Shown piece after piece: positions 11,284 to 27,593 of a stretch of DNA of 64,000 bases. The notes below the pieces were generated by a model. That model made no database searches. It saw only the letters and a list, made by a program, of their open reading frames with translations, and was not told where the DNA came from. The DNA is from Siderastrea radians (taxonomy: Eukaryota; Cnidaria; Anthozoa; Scleractinia; Rhizangiidae): NCBI GenBank assembly GCA_964017195.1, contig OZ024887.1, forward strand, positions 6,207,959 to 6,271,958, written 5' to 3'. Within the stretch, counting starts at the first letter, position 1, and each line of letters begins with the position of its first letter. The position numbers and the translations under genes were made by a program.

Positions 11284-12135
11284 GTGATCATCATGTGCTC
11301 ATAGTTCGTTAAGACTCAACAATTCTCTCAAATCTCGGCATCGCGCAGAATGCCTATTGTTCTCGGGACATTAACTTCCAGTTCAAGAAAGTTTGTAGAT
11401 CTGTCATATCGCGCGTTATTATTCGTAGGCGCTTAGAAAGAGCTTGGTTGATTGGTTGCCATGAATGCACGGCGATGCTCATTATCATGATGGAGGCGGC
11501 AAACTAAACAATGAACGGAGCGTGAAAACGAACATATGCGCATATTTTGCGTAGAACATTTCATGAAACGGTTGTCCATTTTGAAAGAAAGCCATGTCGA
11601 ATCATCACTGTGCGAGCGAAATGATTGTGTTGTAAATATCGATAAATAAATTCAGCATTTCGCTTTTTGTGGTTTGCGTGCGCAAGCGGCAAACACTCTA
11701 ACGTTTTGCTTCTGTTTTTGGGAGCTTTTTAACTTTTATGTGAAACAAAACAGCAGGTTAGTGAGTTTACATTCCTTAACAGAGCCTAAAATGTAAAGGT
11801 TGATCGTGGTCAGCGATCGTAGCGAACATAAGGATATGCGACACACAAACGATTCCGTGATTGCATCTATTACAAACATTTGTTTGTTTACCAGGTCTGA
11901 CTGGTATCGATCAGTGCGCCTTTTTTATAAGCAATCGCATGCACCAACCGAACAGAAACTATTTCTTGTGGCTTTGAACATGAATAAATCAGCTGGATCT
12001 CCGAGATCAGTTTCAAAGTTCTCGGCAACTGATAAGTTAATGCTGAGTTGTTTTGTTGAATAGGGTATTGTTATAGTCCTGACAACTATTGTTATTCAGT
12101 CGTGGGCTTCAGAACAATAGCTCGCAGGGGCAAGA
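11284..12135. other. Gene-free stretch
   Basis: No supported exon or repeat boundary. The open frame at 11800-12063 has no recognisable domain or splice context. Confidence 0.3.
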
Positions 12136-12236
12136 CTAGGCTCAGTCTCCAGCCGTGAATGTCTCGATGCGCCCGCGATTCTTGTGGCGAGAATCGCGGG
12201 CGCATCGAGACACTCACGGCTGGAGACTGAGCCTAG
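12136..12236. mobile_element. 101-bp near-perfect hairpin MITE
   Basis: Two 47-bp arms starting CTAGGCTCAGTCTCCAGCCG differ at one position and enclose a 7-base loop (TGTGGCG). GGCAAGA flanks both sides directly (12129-12135 and 12237-12243), a 7-bp target duplication, or 8 bp (GGGCAAGA) if the terminal G is shared. This fits a very short hAT-type MITE. Confidence 0.8.
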
Positions 12237-12839
12237 GGCAAGACGCGCCATTTTGGAATTTATTCAAACTTAAAATTTTCAAACTGAAAGGGATAGTGGT
12301 TCTTGTTCACCGATTTTCAAATTTTAAACGGATTCTGTTCAAGAAAAGATCGATCTTCCATTTGCCGTGCGTGGAAATTTGGAAGTTTGTTTGAGTTTTA
12401 AGAAAATCGCTTATGAAAGTGGCTTCCATACGAAAAAGGCCCGTTTTTTGGGAATTTTCAAGTGTAAGGGGATAGTCTTTAAACTTTGTAAAACTCATTC
12501 GTTTAAAGAGAAAATGACAGATACAACATTCCTCTTCAAAAAGCCGTGCGTGGATGTCTCAGTTATGACTTCTGGAAATCAGAAAAGCGAATTTTATGAA
12601 CGCTACTGAGCTAATTCAGCCCCTTTCTTCTCTTATTCTGGGCTTTTTAAAGCGCGCTCGCATTTAAATTTGCCGCTTCAGCGGTTATGAATAATTTATG
12701 ATGTCCACGCATTCTACCTGATGGAAAAAGCAATCGTGTACTTACTATTAACAGCAACTTATGTGTTAGACACTTGTTCCAAGTGTAAATGATTTGAACC
12801 CAGGAGTCACATCATAATTCGGTAAATTGTGATCGTCCG
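12237..12839. other. Gene-free stretch
   Basis: Open frames here have no domain, signal peptide or splice context. Nothing is supported. Confidence 0.3.
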
Positions 12840-13235
12840 GGTGAGTGTAGTCCTGAGAAGGACTGTTTGAGGTGACATTATATTGACTGACGTTTCGACA
12901 ATCTGAGCGGAAGTCATCATCAGAGTCAAATGAACTGTGAATCGTCAGTAGATGATTTAAGTCTCTGGTCGTTGTCCTGATTGGTCGGCGATCTCGTGAT
13001 GTTATTGGTCGTCTGTCAGTTAAGCCGTGATGTTATTGACTCCTTTTGTCCTTGAATGGTTTTTTGCTCTTTAAAGCCTCCATCTCTTCATCCTCATTCG
13101 CCAGCTCTCTCTGATACGTCGTCCACGTGTTCCTGAACTGTCTGTTCAACAAAAAATGTTTGCTTAGCCACGACAGCTTCAGCGCCATTCTTGTAATCTA
13201 TGTCGTCTTCTTCCCTGAAGCGACGTAGAGTTCTC
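12840..13235 (-). mobile_element. Penelope-like element 3' tail with hammerhead-like motif
   Basis: On the minus strand, 12923 to 12885 reads CTGATGA, a stem-forming segment, then GAAACGTCAGTC. This is the core order CUGANGA...GAAA of the hammerhead motifs known from Penelope-like elements. The upstream minus-strand sequence to about 13235 has the look of PLE 3' coding or UTR remains, but no clear domain survives. Boundaries are approximate. Confidence 0.5.
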
Positions 13236-13300
13236 ATAATAGTAATAATAATGATGATTTATATAGCGCTGGACAAGGTATTCAACAGCGCTTTCCAATA
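13236..13300. repeat. Small interspersed repeat tail with ATAATAATG microsatellite
   Basis: AATAATAATGATGATTTATA is followed by TAGCGCTGGACAAGGT and CAGCGCTTTCC. TTTATATAGCGC motifs of this kind are commonly found in dispersed marine-invertebrate repeats. Extent and family are uncertain. Confidence 0.3.
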
Positions 13301-14587
13301 TTTAAAACTCTTCGTTCATTGGATCAAATTTGAGAGCACGAGCTCTACTTGCTAAAGTACAAAAAGTACTTGTTCTGTAAATGGGGAGTAGGGAATTGTG
13401 GGCCTTGGTTTTGGCATCTTCATCAGGCATACCCTCCTCTAGGTGACATTCCAATTGTTCGTCATAGCGTGTACTTGAGGAATCCTTCACCTATTGACGC
13501 AGAGATTTCCATGGGTCTTTCGACTTTTCTTTTTATCTTCATTCACCTCTTCGCCAACTTCTTGTTTTTCTTGTTCATATTTTTCTTTGCTTTCTGCTGT
13601 GGTATCCTCGTCTTACATACATGCGCAAAAGGGCTCTTTAATAAGGTCTCCTATAAATACGTCATACAAAAGCACTGCTAAAAAACGTCACCTAAAAGAG
13701 CTCCTAAATACGTTGTAATGTGCCCATCATTCAAAAATTCAAATTGAGCAAATGACATTGTTTACCTGACCCAGGCGTGATTGTTATAAACTGGTTTGAC
13801 CAATGGGAACCAATCTGGTCAAGGGCGCATGACGTCATGCGCTATGTACGCGCCTGGGGGAGAGGGGTAGGAAATAAGGCGTAGAATGAATAGAAACGAA
13901 GCGGGAAGTGGGTAGCGCGCCGGCCCTTGGGCCTCAAACGCGCGGGCCATGACGTTATTGGCCTAGGTGATGTCAGCGAGGTCACGTGACGATCTCGCCT
14001 GATGGGAGTGGGGTGGGGGTGGATGCGCTTCTTGCAAATATGGCCAAAATGATTCAGCAACGCGCACGATTACCGAGGTTGAAAATAATAAAAAGATTAC
14101 TCCACTCGCACTTGTTTGGTTAAAGCGATTATAACCATATGGGCAATACACTCCTAGTTGGTTGTGTATCAGCTCACAAAAGCACCCTCGTAGTGTCGCC
14201 GCTTGAGTGCGATACCCAGCAACTCAAACGTTCCTCGAATCAAATGATAACCAATGCAATGACCTAAGGAGCCATTATTGCGCTCTAACGACAGAAACTA
14301 AATCTGAATAGACTACAAGCAGTCTTCCTTTGTCTCCAGAATCTACTTGCGAGCGGAACTGATACCTGTGTAGTATGAAACGTCAACAACGCTTCCGCAC
14401 TTTTCGCAGCTTTACTGTTCAATGCGTCACCCCTCGCGCAATCAATAGAAAATTAAGTAGAGGAATATGGGGATAGAGGCAGCTTGTAGTCTAAATCTGA
14501 ATGAACTAAGGGTTAGATCTTTCATTCCACTTTCCCATTGCAGTCTATAGCTACAAGCTTTTGTTTTCTCTTCCTCCATCGTCTTAC
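13301..14587. other. Gene-free stretch, GC-rich at 13840-14020
   Basis: No supported coding sequence. The open frame at 13349-13681 contains a hydrophobic run from T/C-rich DNA and has no homology I recognise. Confidence 0.3.
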
Positions 14588-16385
14588 ATCGATCATAGGA
14601 AGCCCAAGCATAATATTTGAATATCATTAAAAATGGCGTTTCAAAATATAGGACTTTGTATGGGATTTCGAAGCGAACATTTTGAGCAATACATAACAAC
14701 GAACTAACTGAATAACGTTCATGAAACATTACATGGTGTTGTTTGCTATCCTTACAAAGCTTTTCGAGCAATTTTAGGTCCATTTACTTAACTGTGTTAG
14801 TACGTGTACAATACATTGACAAGGAAGGAGTCATTTGGCCCGATTTAGCCACTATCACCGCTCGACACGTTTCGGAATTCGCTCAAATTTACCCACAAAT
14901 ATAGTTCAGGCTCCCATTCTGACTTAGCGACTTGACAAAAGGAAGACATACAAGTGATTTTCTCAAAACCAATTGCACATACCTCGTGTCCCAAAAGAAT
15001 TATCCACTGCACAAAATCATAATAGCATCTCAAAATAGGCCGCCATGGATCCGTGAGGATCCCGATAGTCCCATTTGACCGCGGTCGGCACTGGACACCA
15101 GTCAAATTATGCCCTTATGGGGAGGGGCACGCTTGTTTTGGTCGTATTACAATTGTAGTAACTATGACCCGGTGCTGACACAAGATTGTCGCTCCGACGC
15201 AGTCTGGTTCGCGTGAGAAAATCGCTGCGTGTTACAAGCGGATAGCAAAAATAAATCATTTCCATTTCTGAGTTTATATCCATTTTCAGGGTGTATATTT
15301 TCTTGTTTTTTTTTAATAAGTAGGTTACCTGACCGGCTTCATGCAAATATGGAAATAGATATAGTATATACAATAGCAATTTTAAAAGAAAACATTTTCA
15401 CGCGCGTGAGGATATGAATTTAAATGAATTTGCCGACTTCGGTTCGAAAAAATATATCTGATATATAAAACCTATCGACGATTCCAAAAAATTGAACACA
15501 TTCAATTCACGCAGTGTACGTATTTAAAATTTACGCAGTAGACTGACCTGCATTACAAACGTTTTGTACATGAACGTAAATATGTTCATTTTACCACGCA
15601 TGAATAGAAACATAGGAGGAAGGAGAAACACGGTTCACTTTCTTTTTTTCTTGACTCATTTTCATTTTCTAACAGCCAAAACCGTTTTAATTTCTCTCGA
15701 TAACTTAATTCTCTCCATAAAGTCACGGAGTCCCGCCCAGCGATTCCACCTTTCTCGCGCGAACCAGACTACGTTGGAGCGACAATCTTGTGTCCGCACC
15801 AGGTCATAGTTACTACAATTGTAACACGACCAAAACAAGCGTGCCCCTCCCCATAAGGGCATAATTTGACTGGTGTCCAGTGCCGACCGCGGTCAAATGG
15901 GACTATCGGGATCCTCACGGATCCATGGCGGCCTATTTTGAGATGCTATTATGATTTTGTGCAGTGGATAATTCTTTTGGGACACGAGGTATGTGCAATT
16001 GGTTTTGAGAAAATCACTTGTATGTCTTCCTTTTGTCAAGTCGCTAAGTCAGAATGGGAGCCTGAACTATATTTGTGGGTAAATTCGAGCGAATTCTGAA
16101 ACGTGTCGAGCGGTGATAGTGGCTAAATCGGGCCAAATGACTCCTTCCTTGTCAATGTATTATACACGTACTAACACAGTTAAGTAAGTGGACCTAAAAT
16201 TGCTCAAAATGCTTTGTAAAGATAGAAAACAACACCATGTAATGTTTCATGAACGTTATTCAGTTAGTTCGTTGTTATGTATTGCTCAAAATGTTCGCTT
16301 CGAAATCCCATACAAAGTCTTATATTTTGAAACGTCATTTTTAATGATATTCAAATATTATGCTTGGGTATCCTGTGCATCGATG
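14588..16385. mobile_element. 1.8 kb element with about 630-bp terminal inverted repeats
   Basis: Bases 14588-15222 match the reverse complement of 15752-16385 at high identity, shown by mirror frames at 14845-15105 and 15866-16099 that are identical over 76 residues. The 530-bp centre (15223-15751) is AT-rich, with no transposase or other domain. Arms taper off around ACATCGAT at both outer ends, and no clear target duplication could be fixed. It is probably a non-autonomous fold-back element. The mirror frames are by-products of the repeat. Confidence 0.8.
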
Positions 16386-17131
16386 TTGACTATTAAAGCT
16401 TGAACACAGAAACGGGAGGACTTGGAAACTTTATTCACTGAGATAAATTTTGTCAATAAACAAATTGATGCTTGCGTATCGTGAAGATCGTGAAGTGAGA
16501 AGAGAAATATGCATAAACGCACACGGAAAATATATCCCACCGAAAGCTCAAGTAGTAGAGCAAAAGATCTCTCTCCTCAAGTCTCCACGCGAGATAATAG
16601 GGAACTTAAGCAAACACGACGGCGAGGGGTGACGAGAACGTCACAAAACAAAAGGTTTAATTAGCAAAACAATGACTCTGCACGTGCGATACAGAGTTTG
16701 GTACATTTCTTTGCCGTCCTCTGCAAAACAACAACGTGAAATGACCAAATTCAAAGTTTTATGTAGAACGTGAACACACGACTGTGAATTTTCTTTTTTC
16801 TACCTGAACTGTAACACCGTCCTTACAGAGTCAGCTCCCGGATTGTTCGGCTTCATTAGACAGATTGAACGAGTTGAAACTATCGCGAAGAAGATAGAAA
16901 TATTTGGAAGTCATTATTAAACTGACGTTTTCGTTGGCGTTGCCGTCGTGGTTGCTTAAGTTGCCTAATATCCTGCGTGCGCGCGTAAATATGGGCATGA
17001 AGGTAAATACGAACAATTCGGCGTCCACTTCGTCGCCTAGGCGTGCCACATAATTATGTTTTTTATTGTTGACCATGTTTTGATCTCCACCATCCCCTCT
17101 GCAGTAAAGTTAAGTCTTATGTGAACACTGA
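16386..17131. other. Gene-free stretch, 3' flank of the SDR gene
   Basis: No supported exon. TTTATT at 17062-17067 is AATAAA on the minus strand, about 65 bp past the SDR stop, and is its likely poly(A) signal. Confidence 0.45.
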
Positions 17132-21707
<4,576 letters not shown>

Positions 21708-21711
21708 CGCT

Positions 21712-22114
21712 CAGGGTCTGGAAGGGGGGGTCCTGATCCCGCATTCCCGCTCCTTTTTCACGAGAATCCCGCATCCCGCACTTTTTTCATCGCTATCCCG
21801 AATTTCGTTTTTTCTTTCCCAAAAATGCATGAAAAAAGACTAATTTCTGCAAAAGCTGGCCCTTTCGATTGATATTTTGCGCTCGCCTGGTTGATTCGCT
21901 TTTGCCGCCATAACGTTTATTTGAGTCGTGACGATTTCCCGAATTCCCGACAGACAGGCAACAAAATCCCGCTTCCCATCCCAAAATTTTGGCAAATCCC
22001 GCTTCCCTGGTAGCAGTCAAATCCCGAATCCCGTCAAGATATTTTTCGTTTTCCCGAATCCCGCACCGTATTTTGGCCAAATCCCGGATCCCGAGAATAC
22101 CCTTCCAGACCCTG
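21712..22114. mobile_element. 403-bp hAT-like MITE next to the SDR start codon
   Basis: Inverted ends CAGGGTCTGGAAGG and CCTTCCAGACCCTG, flanked by ATCGCT on both sides (21706-21711 and 22115-22120). A 6-bp duplication and CAGGG ends fit a hAT subgroup with short duplications. The interior is made of ATCCCG/TCCCGCTTCCC phrases in variable tandem. The left duplication overlaps the first two bases of the SDR ATG (minus strand). Confidence 0.85.
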
Positions 22115-22120
22115 ATCGCT

Positions 22121-22740
22121 ATCAGTGCGTCTAAAATTGCGAAATTAACATGTGTGAAGCACTATTACGTGACAGACCTTATGTTGTGGACAGCGTGAAA
22201 TTATTTAAATTGTTTTCCAGAGCCCCAATTGGGACTAGTTTCTCAAATGCTGTAATTTCGTAATCCCGTAGGGACAAGTATAAGCTTGCTTAAACATGCA
22301 CAATTCAAAATTCTTAGTCAGTTTTATTCAGTCTTCTGGTTATAGTCCTTGTGAAATCTACTTGCTGTTAAAGTCTCATTCCGTGGTTAAAAACCATCGG
22401 TAAGATACAATAACTTTGTAAAATTTATCAAAGTTTATTTTGTAGTTACATCTGTAGTTATTCTCAGTTCTCATTTGTCTCATTCCCAACAAAAACGTAA
22501 GAGTAAGATTAGCCAAAAATTATGTTATTTGCCTAAACAGTCACTGCAAAATAAACAAGGACAATTTGGCAATAGAATATCCTTAAAAGATTCTCCTTTG
22601 ATGTTATCTCGTAGCTACAATTTTTATAATATTTTTTGTTATCCCTTGAAATGTCCCTTAACATTTGATTGCACTGGCTCTACACAGCTATGTCTTTATT
22701 CCGGATAAAATAGTTTGAATCAATCATGACGCAGCACAGA
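22121..22740. other. Gene-free stretch between SDR and GH31 loci
   Basis: AT-rich, without a supported exon. It should include the 3' UTR of the minus-strand GH31 copy. Confidence 0.35.
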
Positions 22741-25010
22741 TCAGTACTTCATGAACGTGATACTAATAATCAGCGGCAACCGAAGGCTGCGGTCCCTTTG
22801 GGTGATCTTCCAAACTCCACTTGAACTTGTGAGCTTCGTTAATGCTAAGCGACAGATCTCAGTAATTTTCAAGACCTGCAAGTTTAAAATAGGAGAATGA
22901 AGGCAATCTGCTCAGTAGGCTGTTAGGGCGTTTTGGTATAAAGCAAAGTCTCGTGTAACCTGCCTAGCAACAAAATTGTGACCCTTAATAGTCTGAATGG
23001 CAAGAAAGCTTGCTTAGTGTAACGAAGCATGTAAAAGTAAACTCTCGATTTTTTCTGTTGCCGCACTGAGCCCAACTCCCAACCGAAAAAGTCCGGGAAA
23101 GTTCCGTTGCTAGTAGCTTTCTCACATCTCTTTGACGGGACATGCTGCATTGTTTTCACTTCTTCATTCATTTTTCTTTTTTTACAGTACGTTTCTTTAA
23201 CCGATATACTGTTGAACAGTTTCCGTTTGTTTGCCAGCTAGAACGATGAATGTTCAGAAACATTTTGGGGTAGTTTTATACAATTACCGGGAAAATATAA
23301 TTCAAGAAACAGGTGAAGGTTACTCATTGACCCTTTAGTAGGCGTCTCTTACTGTCCACTCTTCTATATATGGCTGCAACTCATAAAGAGCACGAGCGCC
23401 ATTTTGGCAATTGTGATACATTCCCAACCCTACTATTTTTCTCGAATCAACTTTGCTTCGCGAGGTAGCACTCGACAGTTTTCTTTCTATCAAACCTCTG
23501 GCTTTGGGGTCCCGGAACATATTGATGATTATTTTTTTCTCAGCGCGTGAGCGGGCAAGATGAACCAAATCCTGCAATCTGATTGGTTCCGGGAGCGGGC
23601 GGAATTTTCCGATCTTGACCGCGGTCAACGGAACGTCAATAACCAAAAATTTGTAATGGGTTTTTAAAACCTTTAAAATCTTTAAAACGTTCTCCGAAAC
23701 TTAGAATTCTGAAATTTTTTGTACATTGTCGTTAAAAACTTTCTTTCCAAAATTTCTTGTTAAAATACCGAAGGTTGTACAATGTAAATCGCCTCTTCCC
23801 TTCCGACAAACATTTGAGTAAATCGAGCAGGAGTTAGCTACATGTATCGAAATTTGGGAAAATAAAGGGGTTTCTTTTAGTTATATTGCTTCCTGTGATT
23901 TCTGAGTTTTAACAGAGTAAAAAAGCGTATTTTGCTGCTCTGGTGTCACAAACGGCTTCGTTTCATGGTTCATTTTACGCGCGCTTGCAAAACGTTGCTT
24001 TCCGAAAACAACAAGACACGTTTAACTTTTGAAAAACAACAAGAAAAAAATAAAAATATTATTTGCCGGCCTTGGTCGGTCCGTATTGAGAAAAACTGTG
24101 CCCCCGGTCTTGAGCACGGCCCTCGGCCTGCGGCCTCGGGCCGTACTCAAGACCTCTGGCACAGTTTTTCTCAATACGGACCTCCCGGCCGGCAAATAAT
24201 ATATATATATTCACTTGAAATGTCGGTTATGAGGAGAGGTGGGGGAACAAGAAAAACAGCAACAACAACAAACGAACAAACAAACAAAAAAAATCACAAA
24301 GAAAGAACGAGATGCAACAACAAACTCAAAGTACTTACGAACTGACAGTTTTTGAACTCGTCATTGCCGCCCCTATTGTTTCTAAATATGATACTTATAA
24401 GGCTATTGTATCAATCTCAGCCCCCACAAACGAGGAAACATTGTTTACGGAGACATCGCATACTTTCCCCTTTGCGCGCACACGAAACAAATTTTGCTGC
24501 GGGTAAAAGGTCTTTTGCCTCTGCGAAACAAACAATGTTTCTGATTCTTTTTCCAGAAACATTTGGTTCGATTCCCTCAGCAAATGTTTCCCCTTTTGCG
24601 TGCCGAGGAAATAATGTTGAGTAGATTCTAGGGTTGCACGGGCCACTGCTCTCCCTAAAATGTCTACGCGCTAAACCGTTTTTCATAAACACATACAGAA
24701 ACAAAATGGTTGAGAATGTGCGCTGCAAGGAAACGCTGTATTTCACTCGTTTGCGTGCCCTGAAAGCGCTTTAGGAAACAGCACACGTTTTCTCTTATTA
24801 ATAAATGTTTCTTCGTTTGCAGAGAACATTACGGATTGTCTGTATTACCTTCTTGCCCTTGTCAAAGCTGGCTTTACTTTTCATGTCTTTTCCGTCGATG
24901 CTCAGGGACTCGATACCCTCTCCGTCCAGCCCGTACACCGTGACAAAGCCCCATTTGGGAAGATCTGGTGCTGTGTACCCATTCTTCTTGACTCTGAATT
25001 TCATGCCAGT
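22741..25010 (-). pseudogene. GH31 copy A exons 23-24: distal C-terminal domain with frameshift
   Basis: Exon 23 (24849-25010) reads TGMKFRVKKNG, LPKWGFVTVYGLDGEGIESL and SIDGKDMKSKASFDKGKK, in frame. Exon 24 starts at 22875 with VLKIT and then loses one base: the expected family-like DLSLSINEAHKFKWSLEDH continues in another frame to a TAG at 22763-22765. The literal frame instead ends at 22741-22743 with an unrelated tail. ACTGAG for an expected ACTGGAG is the simplest explanation. Confidence 0.7.
24056..24202. mobile_element. 147-bp hairpin MITE in GH31 A intron
   Basis: ATATTATTTGCCGGCC pairs with GGCCGGCAAATAATAT. Next, TCCGTATTGAGAAAAACTGT pairs with its complement, around a GC-rich loop (GGCCCTCGGCCTGCGGCC). 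Confidence 0.8.
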
Positions 25011-25603
25011 CTACAATTAAGAGAAGAAAATGAAGTTACATAAGGTAACTTTACATAGGATTTGAGTTTATAGGGTGCCATTATTAAGCTTATGCACCAG
25101 AAGATAATTTCTCATTTTCTGTATATTTCATTTTATGTTTTCCAGTCAAATAGGCGGACAAAGTTGAAAGGTATTGTACACTGTAAGCGACACGAACGCT
25201 GCAGAAAATTGAAACAACAAAAAGCTTGCAATTGTTTCCCTAATGCACACTTCGTTGAACAGAGTGCATCGTTTGCTTTTTACTCAATCTTACAATTAAC
25301 AAGACGTACGATCCACATCAGGTCGGCCCGTAATCTTACAAATCTCTTGAAATTTTCTCACTCCAAATGTCTAAGCACAGCAGTGTCATAAAAAAGATCA
25401 CCGTACTAAAATCAAAGCAAAATAAAATAAAGAGCGCCACAAAAACATTTTACTCGATGTTTCTCATTTGAGTAGGATTTCATCCACTGTTTTGATTGCT
25501 ACGTGAATCAAGCCTTTACCATTAGGGTGAAAGCGCAAACAATGCATGGTAGAGAGCAAATGCCAAAAAAGGAGTGGCAGCAAATAGACGAATTCTTGCC
25601 TAC

Positions 25604-25847
25604 CTCATCACTGGAATACTTTATCAGCAGATTTTTTTTTTCTCCACTGTGTCTTAGGGGAGCAAAAAATACAACGTTAACCAACATTTGTTTCGCGGCT
25701 TCAACTCGCATTTGAGTTGTGAAATGTAAAAAATATGTAAAATCTAATTTGTTTACCCACGAAACACTTAGGAGCTCGGAAGCTCTTTAAGACGTGTTCG
25801 TGCGCTCCAGATCTAATTGGAATTTGGAAGTGTTGGTTTTTGAGGAG

Positions 25848-25881
<34 letters not shown>

Positions 25882-26177
25882 CGGAGCAAGGACGAGAACC
25901 AACAACAAACTCAACCCACATATGACACCGGGACCGGGAATCGAACCCGGGCTACCTTGTTGGGGGACAGTGCTCTTACCACTGCGCCATCCCTGCTCCC
26001 CCTGAGTTGATCACGAAAGACTAAAATCGTGTAGGACAGCAAAGGGGTAAAAGGCTGGTGCACAAAAAAACAACAGCAAAGAATCTTACCAATGGATTCC
26101 CCATCATCCCAGAAAAGTTTTCCTTTAGCTTTCCACCTTTGCCAAGCGTTACAATCACGCCCATCGGCTTCTTACGG
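25604..26177 (-). pseudogene. GH31 copy A exons 21-22, each one base out of frame
   Basis: Exon 21 (26090-26177) reads SRKKPMGVIVTLGKGGK. It must then shift frame to give the conserved KGKLFWDDGESI; the shift lies at GGAAAGC, where one A fewer than expected is present. Exon 22 (25604-25652) holds VE, a run of ten A, then NLLIKYSSDE. Eight or eleven A would keep the phases set by exons 21 and 23. Both errors fall in homopolymers. Confidence 0.7.
25775..26000 (-). mobile_element. tRNA-derived SINE
   Basis: On the minus strand a tRNA-like head begins at 26000. It carries box A TGGCGCAGTGG and box B GGTTCGATTCC, then a body with GTTCTCGTCCTTGCTCCGAG and TTTTCTCCGGGTACTCCGG. Pol III boxes at normal spacing support a SINE. 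It lies between GH31 A exons 21 and 22. Confidence 0.75.
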
Positions 26178-26266
26178 CTGTAAAAACAATGAAGAAGGTT
26201 TTAGTACATAGAATAACGCTTTTCCTAGAAACTGGATCTACCAAATTTGGTTCTATCCGTACGTAC

Positions 26267-27367
26267 CTGAAAAGAGTGTTGTGGGCAGGTTCTTGAGTGG
26301 AAATAATGTGACCGCCTAGCACGTGAAGGGGAATGTGATCGAGTGGAGCGTCCAGTGTCACGTGACTCTTACGCTTGCCGACCTCCTCACCCTGTAAATA
26401 GACTGCTGTTAGTATTTTATACGCAAACTTCAACTGAGCTTAGTAACTTATAAAGCGAGCTGTTTTCTTCCAATTTAGTCGCACGAAGTCACCCTCAGTG
26501 TTAATACACCACCGTTCGGCCCGCTGACGCAATTCTATAGGAAAGCATTGGCGATCTGCGTGTGTAGGGTCGGACGGTTTGCCACGAGCCTGTCCGGAAA
26601 AAGTCGTCCGGCCCCACACACGACATCTGTTCACTATAGCGCGCGCTAAATAAGCATTGAGCATTCAAAGGCATCTTTTGAAAAATGTTCTTTACAAATT
26701 AAGCATAACAAAGGTGGTATGATAAAATACTTATTCACTGAGTTTGGTCCGGCAGGACTGGAAAATATTTAGCTCTCAATTACGGCAAACTGAGCTCGCT
26801 GCGCTCGGTCTCATGACATCAAGTTGAATATATCCTGACCGTAAATGTTTGGAACGGAAGCGTGGTGGTCACCTGGGTAGCTCATTGGATTTTGGACGCG
26901 AACTACGATGTGAAGCGCGATAGTTCCAACTTAGTCTGCTTATGTTGGTGCTCTGTTGACAAAATCTTTCTTCGACATTGTTTTTCTCCACCCAACTGTA
27001 AAACATTGCCGCTGGCGAACCGTTGTAATTCAGGTGATTTTTTAACATTTACAGCAAAGAACACTAGCCTGCTGGTGTACGGGCTGAGTAGTGAGGAGTA
27101 GGGTGCAAAATCTCACGGGCTTCGGCTCGATAGACTACTAGTACTAATTGTCTAGTGGGTCAAATAATAGTCTAGTTTTGCTACTAGCAGTAACACTCCT
27201 AAATGCTAATTAATACAACTCTTACTCTGACTATTACCTCCTTCTTCATTAACAATAAAGGGATTGAAAAGATATTTCGCATCACAACTGATAACTTTGC
27301 AGATACTTACAGTGTAATAGTCGAACCAACGAGCGTCGGGGAAATAGGCCTCAACATTTGTCTTACC
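26267..27367 (-). CDS. GH31 copy A exons 19-20: C-terminal beta domain
   Basis: Exon 19 (27311-27367) reads GKTNVEAYFPDARWFDYYT. Exon 20 (26267-26391) reads GEEVGKRKSHVTLDAPLDH, IPLHVLGGHIISTQEPA and HNTLFR. These are the usual proximal C-domain landmarks of GH31 enzymes, undamaged here but lying after the exon 18 stop. Confidence 0.85.
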
Positions 27368-27508
27368 CTACAAACGTACTGAGAAAGTCAATAACTGCTT
27401 ATAGCATGAAATTATTATTTTATTACTTCAAAGAGACTCTACACTGATCAAATTTAAGATCTAGAATATGGACAAAGAAAAGAGGAATGATACGTTTTCT
27501 GGTTTTAC

Positions 27509-27593
27509 CTGATCTAAAACAGGTGAAATCAGCAAGCTTGATCCCCAGAGGAACTACCGGTCAATATCCCACGTGGTTTTGTCGCCCCGGAAT
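27509..27593 (-). pseudogene. GH31 copy A exon 18 with stop codon and lost splice acceptor
   Basis: The exon reads FRGDKTTWDIDR, stop, FLWGSSLLISPVLDQ. The family has Gln at the stop, so CAG has become TAG (27554-27556). The expected acceptor AG before ATTCC reads CG (27594-27595). Length (85 bp) and phase still fit the neighbours exactly. A cryptic AG lies upstream but would not remove the stop. Confidence 0.85.

Noticed and set aside
13349..13681. Hydrophobic plus frame as a membrane protein
   Set aside because: The F/L/C-rich run comes from T- and C-rich DNA; no domain or exon structure.
14845..16403. Mirror frames beginning MTGVQCRPRSNG and MDLKLL
   Set aside because: They arise from the inverted arms of the 14588-16385 element; identity follows from the DNA repeat, and no protein family fits.
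23335..23646. 103-residue minus frame downstream of GH31 exon 23 as an extra exon
   Set aside because: No matching splice sites in phase, no GH31 similarity, and exon 24 at 22875 fits the phase.
25927..26000. tRNA gene on the minus strand
   Set aside because: Joined directly to a SINE body, and a 3' CCA-type end is absent.
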